In this document: positions 56,654 to 64,000 of the stretch, one piece after another | How the letters are laid out: the number at the start of each line of letters is the position of its first letter | How positions within the stretch are numbered: the stretch's first letter is position 1 | DNA from: Deinococcus betulae | GTDB lineage: Bacteria; Deinococcota; Deinococci; Deinococcales; Deinococcaceae | Direction: 5' to 3' | Length of the DNA: 64,000 nt | Assembly (NCBI RefSeq): GCF_020166395.1 | Contig: NZ_JAIQXU010000011.1 | Location: 1 to 64,000 of the forward strand | Translations under genes and position numbers: made by a program | Notes under the pieces: model-generated | The model's database searches: none | Told to the model about the DNA's origin: nothing | Seen by the model: only the letters and a program-made list of their open reading frames with translations

Positions 56654-57991
56654 ATGACCTTTCCAGACGGCTTCGTGTGGGGCGCGGCCACCGCTGCCTA
56701 TCAGATTGAAGGCGCCGTGCAGGAGGGCGGACGGGGGCCCAGCATCTGGGACACCTTTGCCCACACGCCGGGCCGGGTGCGCGGCGGCCAGACGGGCGAC
56801 GTGGCCTGCGACCATTACCACCGCTTCGCCGAGGACGTGGCCCTGCTGCGCGAGTTGGGCGTGGGGGCCTACCGCTTCAGCGTGTCGTGGCCGCGCGTGC
56901 AACCGGGCGGCCGGGGCCGGGCCAACCCAGCGGGCCTGGCCTTCTACGACCGCCTGACCGATGAGCTGCTGGCCGCCGGGCTTGAGCCCTGGGTGACGCT
57001 GTATCACTGGGACCTGCCGCAGGAACTGGAAGACGCAGGCGGCTGGCTGAACCGCGACACGGCCCACCGCTTTGAGGACTACGCCTACTTGGTCGGCGAG
57101 CGGCTGGCCGACCGCGCGGCAGCCTTTATGACCCTGAACGAGCCTTTCGTGGTCATGGCGCTGGGCTACGCGCTGGGCGTTCATGCGCCGGGCAAAACGC
57201 TGGGGCTGGGCGCGTTTCCGGCGGCGCATCATCAGCTGCTGGCCCACGGCCTGGGGGTGCGGGCGCTGCGCGAGGCCGGAGCGCGGCAGGTCGGCCTGGC
57301 CAACACCTACGCCCCGGCCTGGCCCACCAGTGACCGGGACGCCGACCACCGCGCCGCTGACTTAACAGACGCGCTCCACAACCACCTCTTTACCGACCCG
57401 TTGCTGCGCGGCGAGTACCCGGCCCCCGTGCTGGACCTACTGTCTGAACGCACGCCCGAAGTGCTGGACGTGGTGCGCCCCGGTGACCTGGCCGTCATGG
57501 CCACGCCGCTGGACTTTCTGGGGGTCAATTACTACCAGCCCGACTGGGTGAAAGCCAGCGCCACCTCTCCGTTTGGTGCCGAGGTGGGGACGGTGCCGGG
57601 GCGCCCGCAGACCGGACTGGGCTGGTCCGTCGTGCCCAAGGGCCTCACCCAAACCCTGACGGGTCTGAAGGCGCGCTACGGCGAGACCTGCCCGCCCCTG
57701 GTTGTAACGGAGAACGGCTGTGCGTGGCCGGATACCCCAGGGGCAGATGGACGTGTGCGGGATGACTTCCGCATTCGGTATCTGGACGCCCACCTTCAAG
57801 CGGCGCAGGATGCCCTTACGCAGGGGGCGCCGCTGAAGGGCTACTTCGTGTGGAGCCTGCTGGATAACTTTGAGTGGGCGGAGGGGTACAGCCAGCGGTT
57901 TGGGCTGGTGCATGTGGATTTTGAGACGCAGGTGCGGACGCCGAAGGACAGTTACTTCTGGTTTCGGGAGCGGGTGAAGGGTGGGGGGTGA
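56654..57991 (+). CDS. Beta-glucosidase/glycosidase, GH1 family
   Basis: 445 aa from ATG 56654 (MTFPDGFVWGAATAAYQIEG); an ATG 3 codons earlier is possible, but CACAAT, close to TANNNT, lies 7 nt before 56654. Acid/base Glu in TLNEPFVVMALGYA, nucleophile in VVTENGCAWPD. KGYFVWSLLDNFEWAEGYSQ completes the GH1 signature. Cytoplasmic. It hydrolyses beta-glucosides or galactosides; exact specificity unknown. Confidence 0.94.
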   Translation: MTFPDGFVWGAATAAYQIEGAVQEGGRGPSIWDTFAHTPGRVRGGQTGDVACDHYHRFAEDVALLRELGVGAYRFSVSWPRVQPGGRGRANPAGLAFYDRLTDELLAAGLEPWVTLYHWDLPQELEDAGGWLNRDTAHRFEDYAYLVGERLADRAAAFMTLNEPFVVMALGYALGVHAPGKTLGLGAFPAAHHQLLAHGLGVRALREAGARQVGLANTYAPAWPTSDRDADHRAADLTDALHNHLFTDPLLRGEYPAPVLDLLSERTPEVLDVVRPGDLAVMATPLDFLGVNYYQPDWVKASATSPFGAEVGTVPGRPQTGLGWSVVPKGLTQTLTGLKARYGETCPPLVVTENGCAWPDTPGADGRVRDDFRIRYLDAHLQAAQDALTQGAPLKGYFVWSLLDNFEWAEGYSQRFGLVHVDFETQVRTPKDSYFWFRERVKGGG

Positions 57992-58008
57992 AGGCTGAGT
58001 TTTCTGGG

Positions 58009-58172
<164 letters not shown>

Positions 58173-58262
58173 GGCTTCCGTTGTTGACCCTATGAAGGTG
58201 GAAGACAGGGACGCTTAAAACCAGAGGGTCTACTTTCAAAAACAGGCTTCAGCAAAAGCACC

Positions 58263-58505
<243 letters not shown>

Positions 58506-58562
58506 AGACCCCCCCGTCCCCCATGCGCCACACGGCGGATGCGCCCCCACCCCCGCCAGACC

Positions 58563-58568
58563 TAGCCT
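58563..58568 (+). promoter_or_regulatory. Leaderless-type -10 (TAGCCT) of the ABC exporter
   Basis: 6 nt before ATG 58575. Confidence 0.55.
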
Positions 58569-58574
58569 GAACCC

Positions 58575-60365
58575 ATGTCCCCCTCTGCCGCTGCCCCCCC
58601 ACCAGAACGAACACGCAGCGCCCTGGGGGTGCTGGGCACCTACCTGGGGCCGCTGAAATGGCAGGTCGTCGCCCTGGCCACCCTGCTGCTGACCGGCACC
58701 GGCCTGAACCTACTGCTGCCTCAGCTGCTGCGCCGCTTTGTGGACAACGTGGGTCTGGGCGCGGGGACCGATGTGGGCCTGCTGGTGCGTCTGGCCGGCC
58801 TATATATCGCGCTGGCCGTGGGCGTCCAGCTGATGACCGCCGGCGCAACCTATGTGGGCGCGCGGGTCGGCTGGACCGCCACCAACCGCCTGCGCGCGGA
58901 CCTGATGGCGCACCTGCTCTCGCTGGACATGCGCGAACACAAGGAGCGCACCCCCGGCGAGATGATCGAGCGCATTGACGGCGACGTGACGGCCCTGAGC
59001 AACTTCTTCTCGCAATTTGCGGTGCGCGTGTTCGGCGCGGCGCTGCTGCTGACCGGCGCGCTCATCATGTTCTTCCGCGAAGACTGGCGCGTCGGGGCCG
59101 GCGTGACGGTCTTTACGCTGATCACCCTGACGGCCATGAACCGGGTGCGCAAGCTGGGCGTCGAACCCACCCGCCTGGAGCGCGAAAGCAGCGCCCGGCT
59201 GTTCGGCTTTGTGGAGGAGCGCTTGGCAGGCCTGGAGGACATTCGCAGCCTCGGCGCCGGCCGCCACCACCTGCGGCGCTTTCTGCAAACGCAGCGTGAG
59301 TTCTTTACCCGATCGGTCAATTCCTGGCGGCGGCGCAGCGTGGTGTGGCAGCTGTCCATGCTGCTGTTCGCCATCGGCTACGTGGGCGTGCTGACAGCGG
59401 CAGTGGGCCTGTACGCCGCCGGCACCATCTCGCTGGGCACAGCGTTCCTGATGTACCAGTACATGACGCTGGTGGAAGAACCCATTGACCAACTCACCCA
59501 GCAGCTTCAGGACCTGCAAAAGGCGGGTGCCAGCCTGGGCCGCGTGTCCGAACTGCTGGCCCTGCGCAGCGAGGTGCGCGGCGGCCAGACCCCGCTGCCC
59601 ACTGGCCCACTGGCGCTGGACTTTCAGCAGGTCAGCTTTTCCTACGCCCCCGAAGACCCGGCGGCGCGCGGCGTGTTGCACGGCGTCTCGTTTCACCTGC
59701 CCGCCGGACAGACCGTGGGCCTGCTGGGCCGCACCGGCAGCGGCAAAACCACGCTGACCCGCCTGGTCTCGCGCCTGTACGACGCCACCAGCGGCGCCAT
59801 CACCCTGGGCGGCGTGCCGGTCACGGCTGCGCCCCTGCACGACCTGCGCCAGCGTGTGGCGGTCGTGACCCAGGACGTGCAGCTGTTTCAGGCCAGCGTG
59901 CGCGACAACCTCAGCTTCTTTGACCCGCAGGTGACCGATGCGCAGGTTGAGGCTGCGCTGCGCGAGGTCGGGCTGGGGACCTGGCTGGAACGATTGGAAG
60001 ATGGGGTGCGCACCCCCCTGCCCACCGGCAGCCTTTCGGCAGGCGAGGCGCAGCTGCTGGCCTTTGCCCGCGTGCTGCTGCGCGACCCCAGCGTGATTAT
60101 TCTCGACGAGCCCAGCAGTCGCCTGGACCCCGCCACCGAGGCCCGCCTGACGGCCGCCATGACCCGCCTGCTGACCGGGCGCACCGCCATCATCATTGCC
60201 CACCGCCTCGACACCGTGGCGCGCGCCGACCGGATTCTGGTACTGGGCGACGGCGAGGTGCTGGAAGACGGCGAGCGCGACGCGCTGGCCCAGGACCCCC
60301 GCAGCCACTACGCGGCGCTTCTGCGCGCAGGCGTACTGGACGAGGGCGAAGGGGTGCTGGCGTGA
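58575..60365 (+). CDS. ABC exporter half-transporter 1 (permease-ATPase fusion)
   Basis: 596 aa. Residues ~15-320 carry six transmembrane helices; the ATPase follows. Walker A GLLGRTGSGKTTLTRL, Q-loop VVTQDVQLF, Walker B VIILDEPSS with catalytic Glu, H-loop IAHRLDT. The signature is LSAGEAQ rather than LSGGQ. It pairs with the next gene as a heterodimeric exporter; the signature defect here matches the Walker B defect there. Substrate unknown. Confidence 0.92.
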   Translation: MSPSAAAPPPERTRSALGVLGTYLGPLKWQVVALATLLLTGTGLNLLLPQLLRRFVDNVGLGAGTDVGLLVRLAGLYIALAVGVQLMTAGATYVGARVGWTATNRLRADLMAHLLSLDMREHKERTPGEMIERIDGDVTALSNFFSQFAVRVFGAALLLTGALIMFFREDWRVGAGVTVFTLITLTAMNRVRKLGVEPTRLERESSARLFGFVEERLAGLEDIRSLGAGRHHLRRFLQTQREFFTRSVNSWRRRSVVWQLSMLLFAIGYVGVLTAAVGLYAAGTISLGTAFLMYQYMTLVEEPIDQLTQQLQDLQKAGASLGRVSELLALRSEVRGGQTPLPTGPLALDFQQVSFSYAPEDPAARGVLHGVSFHLPAGQTVGLLGRTGSGKTTLTRLVSRLYDATSGAITLGGVPVTAAPLHDLRQRVAVVTQDVQLFQASVRDNLSFFDPQVTDAQVEAALREVGLGTWLERLEDGVRTPLPTGSLSAGEAQLLAFARVLLRDPSVIILDEPSSRLDPATEARLTAAMTRLLTGRTAIIIAHRLDTVARADRILVLGDGEVLEDGERDALAQDPRSHYAALLRAGVLDEGEGVLA

Positions 60366-60456
60366 GGGGGGCTCAGAGCATCACCTGTGAGCAGGCCCCT
60401 TCCCTGTTACCGCCTCCCCTCCACGTTTCCCACTCCACGCTCCGCCGGAGGCCCGC

Positions 60457-62268
60457 ATGACTGCCACCCCTCAGCCCCAACACCAGGAACGCACTTTTGC
60501 GCTGTCCAAAGAGCTGTTCAAGTACAAACCCGGCCTGTTCGCCTTCAACCTCCTGATGTGGGGAATGGTGCACGCCTCGCCCGCGCTGCTCACGCTGGCG
60601 GTCAGCAGCCTCTTTGGCGCCCTGGAACGAGCCGACAACCTGAACACGGCGGGGCAACCCATTCAGCCGGCCGTTGCCGCCGCCTGGGTTGCACTGGGGT
60701 GGTTCGCCTTCGTGCGCCTAAGCCGCTTCGGCATTTTTTACGGGGCGTTCCGGGCCTGGATTGAACTGTGGTACACCCTGGACGCCCTGGTGCGCCGCAA
60801 CCTGATGGGCTACCTGTTAACGGCGCGGGGCAGCCGCCGCCTGCCCGACACCCCGGCCGAAGCCGTCAGCCGCTTCCGCGATGACGTGGACGACGTGGCC
60901 GGCTACACCGAAGTCTGGGTGGACGGTGCGGGCTTCCTGCTGTACTCGGTGGTGGCCATCACCCTGATGGCGCGCGTGGACCCCCTGATTACCCTGCTCG
61001 TCTGCGCGCCGCTGCTGCTGATGGTGCTGTTTGTGCAGCGGCTGTCGCCCACCATCCGCAGTTACCGCCGCCGAATGCGCGAGGCGACCGCCCGCGTGAC
61101 TGACTTTATCGGCGAGACCTTCGGGGCAGTCAGCGCCGTGAAGCTGGCCGCCCAGGAAGGCAGCATGGTCACGCATCTGCGCTCGCTGGGCGAAACCCGG
61201 CGCCACGCCGCCCTGCGCGACGTCCTGCTGACCGAACTGATCCGGGGCGTAAACACCAATATGGTGAACCTCGCCGTGGGCCTGGTGCTGCTGCTGGGCG
61301 CCAACAGGGTGCGCGGCGCGCAGATGGACATTCAGGACTTTGTGCTGTTTATCGGCCTCCTGCCACGCCTGACGGGCAGCATGGGCTTTTTTGGCGACGC
61401 CATCGCCCGGCACCGCCGCACCGGGGTCAGCTACGACCGCATGACCCGCCTGCTGCAAGACGCGCCAGACACGACCATCGTGGCCCACCACCCGGTCTAT
61501 CTGCAGAGTGATCCCCCTGCAGAGCAGACCACGCCGACGGCCCTGCCCCTACAAGAGCTGCGGGTTGAGGGCCTGACGGCCATCCACGCCAGCGGCCTGG
61601 GCATTCAGGACGCCAGCTTCATCCTAAAGCGCGGCGAGTTTGTGGTGGTCACGGGCCGCATTGGCAGCGGCAAAAGCACCCTGCTGCGCGCGCTGCTGGG
61701 CCTCATCCCTGTGCAAAGCGGCTCGGTGTTCTGGAATGGCGAGCGGGTAACCGACCCCGCCACCTTCTTGGTGCCGCCGCGCAGCGCTTACACAGCGCAG
61801 CTGCCCAACCTCTTTTCCGACACCCTGCGCGAGAACATCACGAGTGGCGAGGCCGACGCGCACCTGGGCCGCGCCGTGAACCTGGCGGTGCTGGAGCCCG
61901 ATCTTGAGGCGCTGGGCGGCGGGCTGGACACGCCCGTCGGTGCCCGAGGCGTCAAGCTCTCTGGCGGCCAGATTCAGCGGGCGGCGGTGGCCCGGATGCT
62001 GGCCCGCCCCGCCGACCTGCTGGTCTTTGACGACGTGTCCAGCGCCCTGGACGCCCGTACCGAAGCGCAACTGTGGCAAGGTCTGAGCACCACAGACGCG
62101 ACCTGCCTGGTGGTCAGCCACCGCCGCGCCGCCCTCCTGCGCGCCGACCGCATTCTGGTGGTGCAGGGCGGCCGAATTACTGACGAAGGTACTCTGCCCG
62201 ACTTACTGGAACGCAGCGACGAAATGCGCGCCCTATGGGCCGAGGAGGAAGTGGGGAGCGGACAGTAA
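60457..62268 (+). CDS. ABC exporter half-transporter 2 (permease-ATPase fusion)
   Basis: 603 aa, GGAGG 5 nt before ATG 60457. Six transmembrane helices then the ATPase: Walker A VTGRIGSGKSTLLRAL, Q-loop TAQLPNLF, canonical LSGGQIQRAAVARML, Walker B LLVFDDVSS with Asp in place of the catalytic Glu, H-loop VVSHRRA. So one ATP site of the heterodimer is degenerate, as in TmrAB-type exporters. A terminator follows the stop. Confidence 0.92.
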   Translation: MTATPQPQHQERTFALSKELFKYKPGLFAFNLLMWGMVHASPALLTLAVSSLFGALERADNLNTAGQPIQPAVAAAWVALGWFAFVRLSRFGIFYGAFRAWIELWYTLDALVRRNLMGYLLTARGSRRLPDTPAEAVSRFRDDVDDVAGYTEVWVDGAGFLLYSVVAITLMARVDPLITLLVCAPLLLMVLFVQRLSPTIRSYRRRMREATARVTDFIGETFGAVSAVKLAAQEGSMVTHLRSLGETRRHAALRDVLLTELIRGVNTNMVNLAVGLVLLLGANRVRGAQMDIQDFVLFIGLLPRLTGSMGFFGDAIARHRRTGVSYDRMTRLLQDAPDTTIVAHHPVYLQSDPPAEQTTPTALPLQELRVEGLTAIHASGLGIQDASFILKRGEFVVVTGRIGSGKSTLLRALLGLIPVQSGSVFWNGERVTDPATFLVPPRSAYTAQLPNLFSDTLRENITSGEADAHLGRAVNLAVLEPDLEALGGGLDTPVGARGVKLSGGQIQRAAVARMLARPADLLVFDDVSSALDARTEAQLWQGLSTTDATCLVVSHRRAALLRADRILVVQGGRITDEGTLPDLLERSDEMRALWAEEEVGSGQ

Positions 62269-62288
62269 AGAATGGAAAGTGGAAGAAA

Positions 62289-62329
62289 GATGGAGGGGCG
62301 CTCAAGTCGGCGCCCCTCCATCCTTTGTT
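62289..62329 (+). terminator. Terminator of the ABC exporter operon
   Basis: GATGGAGGGGCGC pairs with GCGCCCCTCCATC around 8 nt and is followed by CTTTGTTT. Confidence 0.85.
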
Positions 62330-62372
62330 TGACAGCTCCCTGACTGACCCAGAGACGAAAAGGGGTTCTTCG

Positions 62373-62612
<240 letters not shown>

Positions 62613-62615
<3 letters not shown>

Positions 62616-63173
62616 AATCTCCTGAAGCGGAATCGCCGCCAACCACTCCGGCACCTCATCCGGCGCGTAAGTGTCAAACACCAGCCGCGTCAGCGCCACC
62701 AGCGGATACCCGCCCAGCTCGCCCCCCTCCTTGCGCCGGTCCACAATGCAGGCAATCCCCACGCATTGCCCTCCCGCTGCCTCGGCCGCCTTAACGGCTT
62801 TGAGCACGCTGCCCCCAGTGGTCAGCACGTCCTCGACGGCCACAAACCTCTCCCCTACCCCCACCGCAAAGGCTTCCCGAATCTTCATGCCGCCCTGCCC
62901 GTCTTTCTCGGCGAAGATGGCGCGGGTGCCGCAATGGCGCGCCGTTTCGTAGGCCAGCACCACGCCGCCCATCGCCGGGCCGATGATGAAGTCGGCCTGG
63001 ATGCCCGCTGCGCGAATGGCCTCGGCCAGCGCCTGCCCAATCTGCTCGGTGTACTGGGGATGCTGCAGCACGGTCGTGCTCTGCAAAAACTTGGGGCTGT
63101 GGCGGCCACTGGCCAGCAAAAAGTGACCCTCGTGGTAGGCGCCCGCCTGCCGATACACCTCAAGAACGTTCAT
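62613..63173 (-). CDS. pyrE: Orotate phosphoribosyltransferase
   Basis: 186 aa from ATG 63173 (MNVLEVYRQAGAYHEGHFLL). Makes OMP from orotate and PRPP in pyrimidine synthesis. PRPP-binding motif FVAVEDVLTTGGSVLKA; flexible-loop region AIFAEKDGQGGMKIR. AATACT, near TANNNT, lies 6 nt before the ATG. No other pyr gene in view. Confidence 0.94.
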
Positions 63174-63220
63174 GGGGGCAGTATTCCATTCTGGCCGCCC
63201 CCGGCGGGGCATCATGCCGT

Positions 63221-63424
63221 ATGGACACCGTGACATTTCCAGGAGCGCGGGTGGTGGGGGCGCGGCGCAGGCTGCTGGGCATTGGGCGCGCCGAACTGGC
63301 GCAGGAAGCGGGGCTGCCCCCAGCCCTGCTGGCCCAGTTAGAAGCCGGGCATTACGACCCGCGCAGCCTGCACGAACTGGCCCGGCGGGTGCTGGCGCGC
63401 CGCCTGGACATCACGCTGGACTAG
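63221..63424 (+). CDS. Small XRE-type HTH protein
   Basis: 67 aa. LLGIGRAELAQEAGLPPALL fits the helix-turn-helix of the Cro/CI (XRE) fold. Too short for more than the DNA-binding domain. It diverges from pyrE with 47 nt between, and the CATCAT 5 nt before the ATG is only a weak -10. Targets unknown. Confidence 0.7.
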   Translation: MDTVTFPGARVVGARRRLLGIGRAELAQEAGLPPALLAQLEAGHYDPRSLHELARRVLARRLDITLD

Positions 63425-63604
63425 GCCGCGCGGCTTAAGGCGGCTGGCGGATTCGCAGCCGCCCCCGTTCATGTTGAGATAGAGGCCATGTTGAGCTCAG
63501 GGCCGTGCCGAGATAAGGAAAGGGCCAACGGCGCTGGACCCAGTGACCCTGGAGAATTGAACTATAGAGTTCTGCCTGAGAAGGCCGAAAAGGAACGGTG
63601 CGGC

Positions 63605-64000
63605 GTGAATCAGGCGTTTGTAGATGCCAGCTGGCACGAGGTGCCCGGCGACGATGGAAACCTGACCGGCCTGGGCGGCTGGGGCCTGGTGCTGCTGGTG
63701 CCGGGAACGCTGCCGGCGCGGTTTCAGGGCCAATTGCGCGCCCCCGACAACAACGCCGCCGAGGTGCGCGCGGTGCTGGAAGCCGTGCGCGCGGCGCCAG
63801 CCGGACCCCTGACAGTGCATACCGACAACGAGGCCGTCATCGCCGCTGTGGGCCGGGGCCGGGGCCCGGAGGTGCTGACCGACGCCGCCCATGAGGTCCT
63901 TGAAGAAGTGGCGGCGCGCGGCGTGACGCTGCGGGTGCGCTACGCCCCCCGCACCCGGCGGCACATGATGACGGCGCATCTGCTGGCCAACGACGCGCGG
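63605..64000 (+). CDS. Ribonuclease H-like protein, C-terminus beyond window
   Basis: 132 codons in frame to the window edge from GTG 63605 (VNQAFVDASWHEVPGD). RNase H fold residues: Asp in FVDASW, Glu in NNAAEVRAVLEAV, Asp in TVHTDNEAVI; RRHMMTAHLLANDAR fits the family C-terminal region with the last acidic residue. It would cut RNA in RNA-DNA hybrids if active. Start is uncertain: the frame is open upstream and no ideal ribosome site is seen. Confidence 0.8.
   Translation, partial: MNQAFVDASWHEVPGDDGNLTGLGGWGLVLLVPGTLPARFQGQLRAPDNNAAEVRAVLEAVRAAPAGPLTVHTDNEAVIAAVGRGRGPEVLTDAAHEVLEEVAARGVTLRVRYAPRTRRHMMTAHLLANDAR

Overview
The window is high-GC bacterial chromosome, most likely from the genus Deinococcus. 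The reasons are: a complete 14-subunit complex I operon of Deinococcus-Thermus type; a glucose ABC transporter whose binding protein resembles Thermus GtsA; a Gfh1-type transcription factor in place of GreA; several DinB/YfiT-like proteins; and a repeated start architecture of TANNNT 6-8 nt before ATG or GTG, as known from leaderless Deinococcus mRNAs. Everything here is read from sequence and remembered family features; no database search was run.

Layout. 1-4.2 kb is accessory. It holds the end of an unknown two-helix membrane protein (runs off the left edge), then a mosaic protein joining a TerD-like domain, zinc ribbon, TerB-like region and HNH nuclease, with a 29-codon leader ORF overlapping its start. 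A decayed IS3-family element follows, then a GlcG/HbpS-like protein. 4.4-6.6 kb has a hypothetical protein, an APH-fold kinase and a lipoprotein with a zincin motif. 7.1-22.6 kb is nuoA-N on the minus strand, with a DinB-like gene between nuoD and nuoE and G-rich dispersed repeats in three of its gaps. 23.1-24.2 kb is an orphan histidine kinase with a decayed receiver domain.

24.4-29.2 kb is a sugar uptake operon (ROK regulator, binding protein, two permeases, no ATPase). 29.6-34.4 kb has lysS, gfh1, an MFS transporter and a secreted protein. 34.5-41.7 kb has mutS2, an acetyltransferase pseudogene, a thioredoxin-like protein, rarA, small proteins, a Nudix hydrolase and an APP1-like phosphatase. 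41.9-50 kb has an SDR, a subtilase, a second DinB protein, a Dus enzyme, acetyltransferases, argB and a VanW protein. 50.2-57.9 kb has an epimerase, tRNA-Trp, nth, an MFS transporter, a zinc-ribbon coiled-coil protein, an asparaginase, hemC and a GH1 glycosidase. 58.5-62.3 kb is a heterodimeric ABC exporter pair flanked by two 243-bp direct repeats carrying G-quadruplex motifs. The right end has pyrE, a small HTH protein and a partial RNase H.

Most genes are housekeeping. The least explained parts are the TerD-HNH mosaic locus, the DinB gene inside nuo, and three families of dispersed structured repeats.
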